Assembly (NCBI RefSeq): GCF_019263585.2
Contig: NZ_JADQDF010000001.1
Location: forward strand, 3,968,001-4,032,000
Direction of reading: 5' to 3'
DNA: 64,000 bases
Source of the DNA: Pseudonocardia oceani
GTDB lineage: Bacteria; Actinomycetota; Actinomycetes; Mycobacteriales; Pseudonocardiaceae
This document shows positions 54,414-63,491 of this stretch, piece by piece. Numbering within the stretch: the first letter of the stretch is position 1; every line of letters begins with the position of its first letter. The position numbers were made by a program, and so were the translations under genes. Under the pieces are notes generated by a model. The model saw nothing but the letters and a program-made list of their open reading frames with translations. It was not told where the DNA came from and made no database searches.

Positions 54414-55709
54414 GTGCGCACACGGATCGTGACGCTCGCCGTGGTGTCGGCGGCCGTCGCCATCGTGCTGTTCGGGCTGCCCCTGGCCGTGGCCGGAGCG
54501 CTGTACGCCCAGCAGTACAAGATCCTCGACCTGGAGCGGCAGGCCGAGCGGGCCTCGGTCCGCGTGTCCCAGGCGCTCACCGAGGGTGACGACCCCACGG
54601 AGGACGACCTCGACGACGTCGGCGAGCTGACGTTCCGCTCCGTCTACGACACGGACGGCCACCTGCTGCTCGGGCGCGGTCCCGAGACCGGCGACCAGTT
54701 CGTCGACAAGGCCACCCGCGGCCGCGTCTCCACCGGGTCGCTCAACGGCGAGCTCGTGGCGGCGGTGCCGGTGATCGACTCGGGTGACGTCGTCGGCGTC
54801 GTGCGCGTCTCGGGCTCGGCGAGCACGCTGCTGTGGCCCGTCGGGCTGGCCTGGATCACCATGACCGGGCTCGCCGGGCTCGCGATCGCGGCGGTCCACC
54901 TGCTGGCCCGGCGCCAGGCGGCCCGCCTCGCGCAGCCGCTCGACCAGCTCTCCGCGGCCGCGCAGCGCCTGGGCAACGGCGACTTCTCCGTGCGGCTGCC
55001 GCCCGTCGAGTACGCCGAGATCGACGCCGTCGGCAGCTCGCTCAACCGCACTGCGAGCCGGCTCGACGACCTCCTCGCCCGGGAGCGCGCGTTCTCCGCG
55101 GAGGCCTCCCACCAGCTCCGCACGCCGCTGACCAGCCTGCGGCTCGGGCTGGAGTCGGCACTGGAGCGCCCCGGCGACGACCCGCGGCCGGCGCTGATGC
55201 AGGGGCTGCGCTCCACCGAGCGGATCGAGCGGACCATCGAGGAGCTGCTCACGCTCGCCCGGGACACCCACGGCGCCGTCGACGCGCTCGACGTCGGCGC
55301 ACTGCTGGCCGAGGCGCGGGGGCAGTGGTCGGCCCAGTTCGAGGAGCAGGACCGGCCGCTGATCGTCGTCGTCGACCCCCAGACGCCGCCCGCGCTGGCC
55401 TCGGGCGCCGCCGTGCGGCAGGTGCTGGCCGTGCTGCTGGAGAACGCGCTCGTGCACGGCCAGGGTCCGGTGCAGCTCAGCGCGCGCGACGCCGGCGACG
55501 CCGTCGGCATCGAGGTGTCCGACCGCGGTCCCGGGATCACCCTCACCGACGCCCAGCTGTTCACCCGGCGCTCGCCGTCGGCCACCGGACACGGCCTGGG
55601 GCTCGCGCTGGCCCGGCGGCTCGCCGAGGCCGAGGGCGGGCACCTGCGGCTGTCCCGGCCCTCGCCGCCGCAGTTCGCGCTGCTGCTGCGGGCGGCGACG
55701 TCGGTCTGA
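54414..55709 (+). CDS. OmpR-type sensor histidine kinase
   Basis: 431 residues from GTG 54414. Helix 1 (LAVVSAAVAIVLFGLPLAVA) and helix 2 (WITMTGLAGLAIAAVHLLA) bracket an external domain of ~110 residues. HAMP follows (QPLDQLSAAAQRLGNGDFSV). HisKA box AFSAEASHQLRTPLTSLRLG, N-box VLAVLLENALVHG, G1 VSDRGPGI and G2 GHGLGLALARRLAEAEGG. Its likely partner is the response regulator at 55744-56424, which unusually faces it tail to tail. Confidence 0.92.
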   Translation: MRTRIVTLAVVSAAVAIVLFGLPLAVAGALYAQQYKILDLERQAERASVRVSQALTEGDDPTEDDLDDVGELTFRSVYDTDGHLLLGRGPETGDQFVDKATRGRVSTGSLNGELVAAVPVIDSGDVVGVVRVSGSASTLLWPVGLAWITMTGLAGLAIAAVHLLARRQAARLAQPLDQLSAAAQRLGNGDFSVRLPPVEYAEIDAVGSSLNRTASRLDDLLARERAFSAEASHQLRTPLTSLRLGLESALERPGDDPRPALMQGLRSTERIERTIEELLTLARDTHGAVDALDVGALLAEARGQWSAQFEEQDRPLIVVVDPQTPPALASGAAVRQVLAVLLENALVHGQGPVQLSARDAGDAVGIEVSDRGPGITLTDAQLFTRRSPSATGHGLGLALARRLAEAEGGHLRLSRPSPPQFALLLRAATSV

Positions 55710-55743
55710 GGGCCGGGTCGTCCGGCGCTGGACCGTCCGAGCG

Positions 55744-56424
55744 CTACGGGTTCTCCAGCCGGTACCCGTGCCCGCGCACGGTGACGATCTGCGGCACCGT
55801 CCGGCCGGTCTCCGACAGCTTGCGGCGCAGCGCGGCAACGTGGACGTCGAGGGTCTTCGTGGAGCCGTACCAGTGCTGGTCCCACACCTCCGACATCAGC
55901 GTCTCCCGGCTCACGGCCGAGCCCGGCTCGACGATCAGGCGGGCGAGCAGGTCGAACTCGCGGGGCCGCAGCGCCAGCTCGTGGCCGTCGACGGTGGCGC
56001 GGCGGCTCTCGACGCTGACGGTGAGGTCGCCCGCGTGGTGCGTGGCGGGCGTCTTCGCGGGCTCGGTGCGGCGCAGGTGCGCGCGCACCCGGGCCACCAG
56101 CTCGGCCAGCGGCACCGGCTTGACCAGGTAGTCGTCGGCGCCCACCTCCAGCCCGACGACGACGTCCATCTCCCGCGCCCGGGCCGTGAGCATCACGATG
56201 ACGGTGGTGGGCAGCGTCAGGCGCAGCTGGCGGCAGACCTCCAGGCCGTCGAGGTCGGGGAGGCCGAGGTCGAGCAGGACCAGGTCGACCTCGGTGTCGG
56301 CGGCGCGCGCCAGGCCGCCGCGGCCCGTGCGCTCCCAGTGCACGGCGTGCCCGTGCAGCGCGAGGCTCGAGCGCAGGAGCTCGCCGATCTCCTCGTCGTC
56401 CTCGATCACCAGCAGGTGACTCAT
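55744..56424 (-). CDS. OmpR/PhoB-type response regulator
   Basis: 226 residues from ATG 56424. Receiver: LLVIEDDEEIGELL, phospho-acceptor Asp in VDLVLLDLGLPDLDG, Thr in VIVMLTAR, Lys in DDYLVKPVPLAEL. Winged HTH: LTVSVESRRATVDGHELALR, REFDLLARLIVEPGSAVSRE, TKTLDVHVAALRRKL and VTVRGHGYRLENP. The gene converges on the kinase at 54414-55709 with a 34-bp gap. Targets unknown. Confidence 0.93.
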   Translation of the reverse strand: MSHLLVIEDDEEIGELLRSSLALHGHAVHWERTGRGGLARAADTEVDLVLLDLGLPDLDGLEVCRQLRLTLPTTVIVMLTARAREMDVVVGLEVGADDYLVKPVPLAELVARVRAHLRRTEPAKTPATHHAGDLTVSVESRRATVDGHELALRPREFDLLARLIVEPGSAVSRETLMSEVWDQHWYGSTKTLDVHVAALRRKLSETGRTVPQIVTVRGHGYRLENP

Positions 56425-56548
56425 GGCGCCAGCCTAAGTTCGCGTTCGTCGCCACGTTCGGGTGGACCGGTCCGTCGGTCGCTGTGACGGCGGCTGCGCT
56501 CCGCTACAACGGGTCGACCATCGCAGCAACGTCGGGGGACGCGCACCC

Positions 56549-56797
56549 ATGAGCATTCCGGCCCAGGCCCGCTCCGTCACGCAGACCGGTCCCGCCCACG
56601 CCGTCGGCAGCCGCCCCGGCTTCGGCCCGACGCCGCGCTCGCGGCGCAGCTACACCGCGCGCCCCGACGGGCGGGTGCTGACGGCGCTGCGCGCCACCGC
56701 CTACGTCCTCACCAGCCTCGCGAGTCTGGCGTTCCTCGCCCTGGTCGTGCTCGGCGTCGTGTGGTTCGCGCGGCTGCAGGAGCTGCTGCTGCCGTAG
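56549..56797 (+). CDS. Small single-helix membrane protein
   Basis: 82 residues from ATG 56549. A basic, disordered N-terminal half (SRPGFGPTPRSRRSYTARPD) leads to one membrane helix (LTSLASLAFLALVVLGVVWF). No family recognised. It diverges from the response regulator gene across 124 bp and converges on the MetX-like gene with a 4-bp gap. Confidence 0.55.
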   Translation: MSIPAQARSVTQTGPAHAVGSRPGFGPTPRSRRSYTARPDGRVLTALRATAYVLTSLASLAFLALVVLGVVWFARLQELLLP

Positions 56798-56801
56798 CCG
56801 C

Positions 56802-57839
56802 TCAGGACGCGAGCATCTCCGCGATCACGGCGTCGACGGCGGCCGGGTCCTCGGGCCGCAGCCCGAACATGCCGAAGTGGCCCATCGGCGTCTCGATCGG
56901 GCGGTAGTGCCCGTTCGGGATGGCCGCGCAGTCGGCCTCGCAGTCCTCCGGCGGGAAGAACAGGTCCTCGGAGAAGGGCACCACGAAGAACTGCGCGGTG
57001 ATCCGGCCCAGCGCCGCGGCGAGGTCACCGCCGGTGTGGGCGGAGATGTCGCTCGCGCGCCACTTGCGGCCCTGGACGATGAGGTTGTTGGGGTCCATCG
57101 GGGCGAAGTAGCCGCGGATGAAGCCCTGGCGGAAGTCGTCGGGCGAGGCGAAGCCCAGGCCGCGCCACAGCTCCTGGCGGAAGAACGCCGACGACAGCCC
57201 CATCAGCGAGAACGACACCGCGAGGCGCTGCAGGCCCAGCCGCACCTCGGCCTGGTCGTCGTAGAAGCCGCCGCGGAACGCCGGGTCCGACGTCAGCAGC
57301 TCGTTCCAGGTGTCGATGAAGATCTGGTTGTGGACGGGGTTGCGCGCGGTCGCGGCGAACACCGCGGCGCGCGGCACCATGTCGGGGAAGCGGACGGCCC
57401 ACTCGTAGGTCTGCTGCCCGCCCATCGACCACCCGAGCACGGCCTGCAGCCGCTCGATGCCGAAGTGCTCGGTGACGAGCCGGTGCTGCGCGACGACGTC
57501 GTCGGCGATGGCGACCAGCGGGAACTGCCCGCGGTCGAAGGGCGCGGGCGTGTTGGACGGGCTGGAGGAGAAGCCGCCGCCGAACTGCCCGGGCAGGATC
57601 ACGAAGTGCGTCGACGGGTCGAGCGGGCGGCCCTCGCCGACGTAGGCCTCCATGAACGCCGAGGTGCCGGAGAACATGTGCGGCGCCAGCACCGCGTTGT
57701 CCTTCGCGGCGTTGAGCGTGCCGACCGTCCGGTACCCGAGGCGGGCGCCGGGCAGCGTGTAGCCGCTGGTCAGGGCGAAGTTGCCCAGCTCGAAGTACTC
57801 GTGCGGTCCGTGGACCTCGTCGGTGTAGTAGCCGGCCAT
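56802..57839 (-). CDS. Alpha/beta hydrolase of the homoserine acetyltransferase (MetX-like) family
   Basis: 345 residues from ATG 57839. Nucleophile elbow AVLGWSMGGQQTYEWAVRFP (Ser), opening strand LPGARLGYRTVGTLNA, oxyanion region MFSGTSAFMEAYVG and a terminal His in IETPMGHFGMFG. The acid is likely in VPFSEDLFFPPEDCEAD. MetX-like hydrolases acylate homoserine or hydrolyse esters; without the usual methionine neighbours I call it a hydrolase of unknown substrate. It follows the nitrile hydratase operon on the same strand, after the GNAT gene. Confidence 0.85.
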   Translation of the reverse strand: MAGYYTDEVHGPHEYFELGNFALTSGYTLPGARLGYRTVGTLNAAKDNAVLAPHMFSGTSAFMEAYVGEGRPLDPSTHFVILPGQFGGGFSSSPSNTPAPFDRGQFPLVAIADDVVAQHRLVTEHFGIERLQAVLGWSMGGQQTYEWAVRFPDMVPRAAVFAATARNPVHNQIFIDTWNELLTSDPAFRGGFYDDQAEVRLGLQRLAVSFSLMGLSSAFFRQELWRGLGFASPDDFRQGFIRGYFAPMDPNNLIVQGRKWRASDISAHTGGDLAAALGRITAQFFVVPFSEDLFFPPEDCEADCAAIPNGHYRPIETPMGHFGMFGLRPEDPAAVDAVIAEMLAS

Positions 57840-57874
57840 CGGGGGCTCCCTCGTCGTCGGGGGTGGGGCGGCGG

Positions 57875-58336
57875 TCAGCGTGCCAGCTCCAGGGTGAGGT
57901 AGGCACTGTTCGGGTCGTCGGTGTAGCCCGCGAACGGCGGGCAGGGGACGAAGCCGTGCCGGGCGTAGAGGGCGCGGGCGGGAGCGAAGAACTCCTGCGT
58001 ACCGGTCTCCAGGCTGAGTCGGTGCAGCCCGCGGGCGCGGGCCTGCGCGAGCAGGTGGCGCAGCACCGCCGTGCCGATCCCGCGGCCCTGGTGGCTCGCC
58101 GCGGTGCGCATGGACTTGATCTCCGCGTGCCCCGGCTCCAGCACCTTGAGGGCGCCGCAGCCGATCACCGCGCCGTCCTCGACGACCGTCCAGACGGTGA
58201 CCGCGGGGTCGCGCAGGCCGTCGAGGTCGAGCGCGTGGACGCTCTCGGGCGGGCTGGTGGCCCGCATGTCGCGCAGGTGCTCGTCGAGCAGCGCGACGAT
58301 GCCCGGACCGGTCAGGTCGTCCACGACGATCAGCAC
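57875..58336 (-). CDS. GNAT-family N-acetyltransferase
   Basis: 153 residues from GTG 58336. The acetyl-CoA loop is in EIKSMRTAASHQGRGIGTAV (Q/RxxGxG/A), followed by LLAQARARGLHRLSLETG, and the end is ARHGFVPCPPFAGYTDDPNS. The core strand VTVWTVVEDGAVIGCGALKV is typical. It resembles PhnO/ElaA-like acetyltransferases; the acceptor is unknown. It lies 41 bp downstream of the nitrile hydratase activator, so may be the last gene of that operon. Confidence 0.87.
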   Translation of the reverse strand: MLIVVDDLTGPGIVALLDEHLRDMRATSPPESVHALDLDGLRDPAVTVWTVVEDGAVIGCGALKVLEPGHAEIKSMRTAASHQGRGIGTAVLRHLLAQARARGLHRLSLETGTQEFFAPARALYARHGFVPCPPFAGYTDDPNSAYLTLELAR

Positions 58337-58377
58337 GGTGCCCAGTGTGCCGGGGACCGTGCCGGTCGTCGGGAGCC

Positions 58378-58785
58378 CTACCGGGCGGGGTCGACCGCCA
58401 CGGGCTCGCGGTGGGCCTCGTGGTGGTTGGCGTTGCGCGGCGTGGCCAGGACGGAGCGGGTCTGGTCGTCGAGCACGGCCTCGGAGAGCTTGCCGTTGCC
58501 CGCGAGGACCGTCTCCAGGGCCTGGAGCCAGTGCTCGTAGTACGACCACGGCTCGGCGCCGCCGTCGGTCTCCCACTTCCTGATGGAGTCGATCAGCGAG
58601 AGCTGGAACTCCGACCACTCGTACTGACCGGAGTGGTAGGCCGCTACGGCCATCGCGAACGCGCGCACCTCCCACGGGTGGTCGAAGGAGCGGTCGGCGT
58701 CGCTGCCGCCGGGGAGGTCGCAGACCAGCGACTCCACGCGGCGCCGGGCGTCGCCCAGCTCCGTGGCGTCCTGCCGGAGCGCCAT
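58378..58785 (-). CDS. Nitrile hydratase activator / accessory protein (beta-subunit-like)
   Basis: 135 residues from ATG 58785, overlapping the alpha-subunit stop by one base (TGATG). The segments FDHPWEVRAFAMAVAAYHSG, YEWSEFQLSLIDSIRKWET and WSYYEHWLQALETVLAGNGK mirror the N-terminal half of the beta subunit. Such ~14-17 kDa proteins are the self-subunit-swapping chaperones that load cobalt into the alpha subunit of Co-type nitrile hydratases. Order beta-alpha-activator is the standard one. Confidence 0.92.
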   Translation of the reverse strand: MALRQDATELGDARRRVESLVCDLPGGSDADRSFDHPWEVRAFAMAVAAYHSGQYEWSEFQLSLIDSIRKWETDGGAEPWSYYEHWLQALETVLAGNGKLSEAVLDDQTRSVLATPRNANHHEAHREPVAVDPAR

Positions 58786-59381
58786 CAGGCGGCCTTCGCC
58801 GCGCCGACGCCGATCATCGAGTCGCGGGTGACGAGGGCGGCGAGCGCCTTCTCGTCGAGGCCCTCGGTGCCGGCCGGGCGCTGCGGGAGGATCCAGTAGC
58901 GCATCTCCGACGAGGAGTCCCAGACGCGGATCTCGACGGAGTCCGGGACCTCGAAGCCGAAGTCGTCGCCCAGGACCTTGCGCGGCTCGCGCACGATGCG
59001 CGCGCGGAACGCCGGGTCCTTGTACCAGTTGGGGGGCAGCCCCAGCACCGGCCACGGGTAGCAGGAGCACAGCGTGCAGGTGATGACGTTGTGCACGGTG
59101 TCGGTGTTCTCGACGACGACCATGTCCTCGCCCTGCAGGCCGCCGATGCCCAGCTCGGCGCACGCCTCCGTGCCGTTGGCCAGCAGGCGCGCCTTGAACT
59201 CCGGGTCGGTCCAGGCCTTGGCGACGACGGCGGCGCCGAGCTGCGGGCCGACCTCGTTCTCGTAGATCTCGACGAGGCGGTCGACCGCCGCCGTCGTCAT
59301 GATCCCCTTCTCGATCAGGATCGACTCGAGCGCCTTGACGCGCGCGGCGATCTCTTCCTGGGTGCGGACGGTGGCGGTCAT
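58785..59381 (-). CDS. nthA: Nitrile hydratase alpha subunit, cobalt type
   Basis: 198 residues from ATG 59381 (TGATG with the beta stop). The metal site is CTLCSC with Cys102, Cys105 and Cys107; Thr between the first Cys and Leu marks cobalt rather than iron enzymes. Cys105 and Cys107 would be oxidised to sulfinic and sulfenic acids. The following [20 protein letters not shown] is conserved. With the beta subunit it hydrates nitriles to amides in the cytoplasm; the amidase gene upstream turns amides into acids and ammonia. Confidence 0.96.
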   Translation of the reverse strand: MTATVRTQEEIAARVKALESILIEKGIMTTAAVDRLVEIYENEVGPQLGAAVVAKAWTDPEFKARLLANGTEACAELGIGGLQGEDMVVVENTDTVHNVITCTLCSCYPWPVLGLPPNWYKDPAFRARIVREPRKVLGDDFGFEVPDSVEIRVWDSSSEMRYWILPQRPAGTEGLDEKALAALVTRDSMIGVGAAKAA

Positions 59382-60085
59382 CAGGCGGCCTTCTCGGTGG
59401 TCGTGGCGAGGGTGATGTAGGGCTCCCACACGTCGAAGTACACGGTGCCGTTGGGATCGGCGGCCTCCGCGCCCCAGAGCTCCTCGGCGGTGAACTTGAC
59501 GGTGTAGACGTGCTCGGGGGCGTCGGGCCCGCCGTTGCCGGCGCTGTCGGGGTAGATGAACGTGCCGTGCGCCAGCGCGATCTCGCCCGTGCGGCCGCGG
59601 ATGTACCCGGCCTTGCGGGTGTGGCCGAACGGCACGTCGGACGCGACGGTGACCCGGTCGCCGACCGTGAACTGCGCGACCTTGTCCGACGGGCGCCCCG
59701 CCGGGGCACCGGCCTTGACGACGCCGTCGACGAAGGCCAGGAGGTCGGGGTCCTCCTTCTCGGCGGGCAGCGGCGCGTCCGGGTTCTCCAGGTAGTGCTG
59801 GGTGCGCCGGTCGAGCTCGGCCTCGTCGATCATGCCCTTCTCGATGCCGTGGTGCTCGATCGTGTGCAGCCAGTGCTCGTAGTAGGGCGAGAGCAGGTAC
59901 GTGGCCGGGTGCATCTGCTCGATGCCGTAGCGGAACGCGTCGATGCCGAAGAAGCCGGCGCGGAACGTCATGGAGAACATGGCGAACGCCGCCTTCTCCC
60001 ACTCCGCCCGGTAGACCGGTTCGTCCTCCGGGATCTCGACGGGACCGAGCCCGTCGGTGCCGCCCAGATCGTGCACGCCGTTCAT
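59381..60085 (-). CDS. nthB: Nitrile hydratase beta subunit
   Basis: 234 residues from ATG 60085 (ATGA with the amidase stop). N-terminus [16 protein letters not shown] is the usual beta start. The helical half has [40 protein letters not shown] and [14 protein letters not shown]; the SH3-like half has [37 protein letters not shown] and [13 protein letters not shown]. It forms the heterodimer with the alpha subunit and lines the substrate channel. Confidence 0.96.
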   Translation of the reverse strand: MNGVHDLGGTDGLGPVEIPEDEPVYRAEWEKAAFAMFSMTFRAGFFGIDAFRYGIEQMHPATYLLSPYYEHWLHTIEHHGIEKGMIDEAELDRRTQHYLENPDAPLPAEKEDPDLLAFVDGVVKAGAPAGRPSDKVAQFTVGDRVTVASDVPFGHTRKAGYIRGRTGEIALAHGTFIYPDSAGNGGPDAPEHVYTVKFTAEELWGAEAADPNGTVYFDVWEPYITLATTTEKAA

Positions 60086-61629
60086 GCCTGGCTCCCTGCT
60101 GCTGCTCCTGCGGGCGTCGGGAAGCCCCCGACCGCCTGCTCGTACGTGTGCGCGACGCGCAGCACCGTGGCGTCGTCGAACTGGCGGCCGACGATCATCA
60201 TCCCGGTGGGGAGGCCGTCGACGAGACCTGCGGGGACGCTGCAGGCCGGGTGGCCCGTGACGTCGGTGACGCAGGTGTTGGCGATCATCTCCAGGGCCCG
60301 GCCGATGATCTCCTCGCGCGGGGCGTCCGGGTCGGGGATCGCGGTGGCGTGGATCGGGGTGGTGGGCAGGACCAGCACGTCGTAGCGCGAGAGCGCCTCG
60401 TCGTAGGCGGCCCGGAGCTCGTAGGCGAGGTTCTGCGCCATGCCGTAGTGCTTGCCGTGGTGGGAGTCGAGCGCGTGCCTGCCGGCGAGCAGCACGAGCT
60501 TGACGGTCTCGGAGAACTGGCTGCCGTCGGCGCGCCACCGGTTGCCGTAGTGCTCCATGACCTCGGGGTCGTAGAGGCCCTTCCAGTTCAGGCCGTACCC
60601 GTTGAGGTCGACCATCTGCGACGCCGCGCCCTCGACGGAGATGACGTCCCAGATCGCCGCGCCGTGGCGGTGCCAGGGCACCGACACGTCCTCGACGACG
60701 AGCCCGGCGCCGCGCAGCGACTCCGCGGCCGCGCGCACGGCGGCGTCGACGCCCGGGTCGGAGTTGGCGAGGCCGAAGCCCTCGGTGAGGATGCCGACGC
60801 GCAGGCCCTCGGCCCCGCGGCCCAGTGCGGCGACGTAGTCGTCGGGCACGAGGTCGCGCGGCTGGCGGGGGTCCTGCCCGTCCGGTCCGGCGATCACGTT
60901 CATCACCAGCGCGGCCTCGGCGACGGTGCGCGTGATCGGGCCGACGTGGTCGATCGTCTGCTCGATCGGGAACGCGCCGGTGTAGGGCACGAGGCCCCAG
61001 GTGGGCTTGTGCCCGACGACCCCGCACCAGGAGGCCGGCATGCGGATGGAGCCGCCCTGGTCGCCCGCGGTGCCGACGTCGACCAGGCCCGAGGCGACGA
61101 GCGCCGCGCTGCCCGACGACGAGCCGCCGGTGGAGTGGGTCTCGTTCCACGGGTTGCGCACGGCGCCGGTGCGGGAGGTGTGCGAGCCGCCGGAGAAGCA
61201 GAGGTCCTCGCAGACCGACTTGCCCGCGATGGTGGCGCCCGCGTCGAGCAGGCGCGTGACGATGGTGGCGTCGCGCAGCGGCGTGTAGCCCTCCATCGTC
61301 GTCGAGCCGTTCATCATCGGGACGCCCGCGACGGCGGTGTTGTCCTTGACCGCCACGGTCTTCCCGGCCAGCGGACCCTCGCCCGAGCCGGTGATCGACG
61401 TCGTCACGTACCAGGCGTTGTAGGGGTTGTCGGCGGCCTCGGGACGGGTCCAGGCCCGCTCGGGCATCGCGGGCGCCGAGGCGGCGTAGAGCTCCTCGAC
61501 CGCGTCCCACGACGCGAGCAGCCCGTGGACCATCGGCGAGAACGAGGCGACGTCGGCCTCGTCGAGTCCCAGCCCGTAGTGCTGGGCGGCCTTCGCGAGG
61601 TCGTCGGGGTCAGGGGGGCGCAAGGGCAT
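60082..61629 (-). CDS. Amidase (amidase-signature family) of the nitrile pathway
   Basis: 515 residues from ATG 61629, with GGAGG about 11 bases upstream. Triad: Lys in [15 protein letters not shown], cis-Ser in [17 protein letters not shown] and nucleophile Ser in [20 protein letters not shown]. The N-terminal helical extension ([20 protein letters not shown]) is typical of the enantioselective amidases found beside nitrile hydratases in Rhodococcus. First gene of the operon amidase-beta-alpha-activator; converts the amide product to carboxylic acid plus ammonia. Confidence 0.94.
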   Translation of the reverse strand: MPLRPPDPDDLAKAAQHYGLGLDEADVASFSPMVHGLLASWDAVEELYAASAPAMPERAWTRPEAADNPYNAWYVTTSITGSGEGPLAGKTVAVKDNTAVAGVPMMNGSTTMEGYTPLRDATIVTRLLDAGATIAGKSVCEDLCFSGGSHTSRTGAVRNPWNETHSTGGSSSGSAALVASGLVDVGTAGDQGGSIRMPASWCGVVGHKPTWGLVPYTGAFPIEQTIDHVGPITRTVAEAALVMNVIAGPDGQDPRQPRDLVPDDYVAALGRGAEGLRVGILTEGFGLANSDPGVDAAVRAAAESLRGAGLVVEDVSVPWHRHGAAIWDVISVEGAASQMVDLNGYGLNWKGLYDPEVMEHYGNRWRADGSQFSETVKLVLLAGRHALDSHHGKHYGMAQNLAYELRAAYDEALSRYDVLVLPTTPIHATAIPDPDAPREEIIGRALEMIANTCVTDVTGHPACSVPAGLVDGLPTGMMIVGRQFDDATVLRVAHTYEQAVGGFPTPAGAAAGSQA

Positions 61630-61660
61630 GGCGTTCTACCTCCGGAGGGGTGAGAGCGCG

Positions 61661-61695
61661 AACCTATTGAGCCCTATCCGCACGTGTCAATAGGT
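61661..61695 (-). promoter_or_regulatory. Promoter and overlapping operator of the nitrile hydratase operon
   Basis: On the minus strand TTGACA (61685-61690) and TAGGTT (61661-61666) are separated by 18 bp, a good sigma-70-type promoter about 32 bp before the amidase start. A perfect inverted repeat ACCTATTGA (61662-61670) / TCAATAGGT (61687-61695) coincides with both hexamers, so a bound protein would block RNA polymerase. Further up, CACGTTGTCAA at 61701-61711 nearly repeats CACGTGTCAA at 61681-61690. The ArsR protein upstream is the obvious candidate to bind. Confidence 0.6.
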
Positions 61696-61716
61696 AGTGG
61701 CACGTTGTCAAGATCG

Positions 61717-63150
61717 TTAACGCGACGGACTCACGGCGAAACCGCCCGCCACCGCCTCGGCGACGAACAGGTCCTGCTGCACGGTCTCCGGACCGGTCAC
61801 GGTGACCGGCCCGCGGGGGAACGCCGCCCGGCTCGACCGCAGCTCCCTGGCGATCACGCGCGGCTCGTTCTCCCCGGCCCGCCGCGCCGCCGCCGCGTAC
61901 AGGTGCACCGCCTCGTACGCCGACTCCGAGATGCTCGACAGCGGCGGCGCGAACCGGCCGTGGGCCTCGCGGTAGCGCCGCAGGAAGGCGCGGTTCGCCT
62001 CGCCGGGGAGCTGCTCGAAGTAGCCCGAGACGCCCCACATCCCGGCCGACGCGGCGTCGCCGATCCGCTCGCGGGTGGGCTCCTCCAGCGTCAGCGCGAG
62101 GGTGCGGCAGCGCGCGCGCACGCCCATCGCGTGGCACTGGCGCTCGAACGCGACGAGGTCGGCGCCGACGAACGACGACAGCACGACGTCGGCGCCGGAG
62201 GCGAGGATCCGCTCGATCAGCGGGCTGAAGTCGCGCGTGCCGAGCGGGGCGAACCCCTCGCCGACGATCGTCGCCCGCCGCTCGGTGAGCACCCGCCACG
62301 CCACGGTGTGCACGACCCGCGGCCACACGTAGTCGTTGCCGGCGAGGAACCAGCGGCGCCCGCCCGCCGCCTGCATCAGCGGCCCGGCGGCGGCCTCGAG
62401 CTGGGCGCCCGGCCGCTCCCCGAGCTGCACGCACAGCTCGCTGCCCAGCCCGCCCTCGTTCATCAGCGTCTGCACGAGCAGCACACCCGCCGGGCCCAGC
62501 TCGGCGGCGGCGCGCTCGAACGTCGCCGAGGTCGTGGTGACCAGCAGCGTGCGGCACCCCGCCCGCACCAGCCGGTGGGCCTCGGCCGCGCCCGTCGCGG
62601 GGTCGGTGGCGTCGTCGCCGACGACCAGGCGCAGCGGGCGCCCGTCGATGCCGCCGTCGGCGTTGACCTCGTCGGCGGCCATCGTCGCCATGTTCTCCGT
62701 GGCCGCGGCGAACACGCTGCCCAGCCCGGACTTGCTGGTCAGCAGCCCGACGCGGTGCTCGTCGGGGCCGTGCCGGTCGGGCACCGGATGGCCGCGGCGG
62801 CGCATGAGCCAGGTCAGCCCGGCGTCGTCGAGATCGGTGACGACGCGGACGCGCGTGCCGGTGCCGTCGCGCTCGAACAGCACGCGCAGGCGCCCGGTCC
62901 AGGGCTGGTCGAGCCGGACGTCGATCCGGCCGGGGGAGGCGCCGGGCGCGCGCAGCGCGGTGATCCGGCCCAGCAGCGCGACGCTCTCCCCGCCCAGCGG
63001 CGCCTGCATGGACACCGCGGCGCCGACGCCGAGCCGGTCGCACGTGGCGTCGAACAGCCAACCCGCGCCGCTACCGGCTCCGAACAGGGCGAACACCGCG
63101 TCGGGTGGCGACTCGATCCGCGTCTGCGCGTGCAGGGCGAGACCGCCCAT
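61717..63150 (-). CDS. SRPBCC + AmiC-like periplasmic-binding-fold fusion sensor
   Basis: 477 residues from ATG 63150, overlapping the ArsR stop by one base (TGATG). Residues ~1-140 are a SRPBCC domain (ALHAQTRIESPPDAVFALFG, GRLRVLFERDGTGTRVRVVT). Residues ~146-477 match AmiC/branched-chain-type binding proteins (HRVGLLTSKSGLGSVFAAAT, EVNADGGIDGRPLRLVVGDD, SGADVVLSSFVGADLVAFER, ISESAYEAVHLYAAAAR). There is no signal peptide, so it is cytosolic, like AmiC and the NhhC/NhlC regulators of Rhodococcus nitrile hydratase. It likely senses an amide and controls the operon, with ArsR. Confidence 0.85.
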   Translation of the reverse strand: MGGLALHAQTRIESPPDAVFALFGAGSGAGWLFDATCDRLGVGAAVSMQAPLGGESVALLGRITALRAPGASPGRIDVRLDQPWTGRLRVLFERDGTGTRVRVVTDLDDAGLTWLMRRRGHPVPDRHGPDEHRVGLLTSKSGLGSVFAAATENMATMAADEVNADGGIDGRPLRLVVGDDATDPATGAAEAHRLVRAGCRTLLVTTTSATFERAAAELGPAGVLLVQTLMNEGGLGSELCVQLGERPGAQLEAAAGPLMQAAGGRRWFLAGNDYVWPRVVHTVAWRVLTERRATIVGEGFAPLGTRDFSPLIERILASGADVVLSSFVGADLVAFERQCHAMGVRARCRTLALTLEEPTRERIGDAASAGMWGVSGYFEQLPGEANRAFLRRYREAHGRFAPPLSSISESAYEAVHLYAAAARRAGENEPRVIARELRSSRAAFPRGPVTVTGPETVQQDLFVAEAVAGGFAVSPSR

Positions 63151-63482
63151 CACATGGCTCGGCGGTCCGCACCGGTGGTGGACTCGGCGGCGTCCCGGGC
63201 CGCGTCGAGCGAGGACTGGAACAGCTCCTGCAGCAGGCGGATGACGTCCTGCGCCGGGCCCGTGGGATCGACGGAGTACATGCGGAACCGGCCCGTGCGG
63301 CGCTCGGTGATCAGGCCCGCCGTGCGCAGCACGCGCAGGTGGCTGGAGACGGCCGTGCGTCCCACCCGGGAGATCGCGGCGGACAGCTCGCCCGCGCTGC
63401 ACTCGTCGCGTCCGGCGAGCACCGCGAGGATCTCGCGCCGCACCGGATCGGCGAGCGCGTCGAACGCCAGGTCGGAGGCCAC
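63150..63482 (-). CDS. ArsR-family transcriptional regulator
   Basis: 110 residues from ATG 63482. Winged HTH: FDALADPVRREILAVLAGRD, ECSAGELSAAISRVGRTAVS, SHLRVLRTAGLITERRTGRF and MYSVDP. The metal-site Cys motif of ArsR/SmtB (ELCVC) is absent, so it does not sense metal there. ArsR proteins of this kind are often paired with SRPBCC genes; here the partner is fused to an AmiC-like domain and overlaps its stop. Probable repressor of the nitrile hydratase operon. Confidence 0.9.
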   Translation of the reverse strand: MASDLAFDALADPVRREILAVLAGRDECSAGELSAAISRVGRTAVSSHLRVLRTAGLITERRTGRFRMYSVDPTGPAQDVIRLLQELFQSSLDAARDAAESTTGADRRAM

Positions 63483-63491
63483 GGGCGGAGC

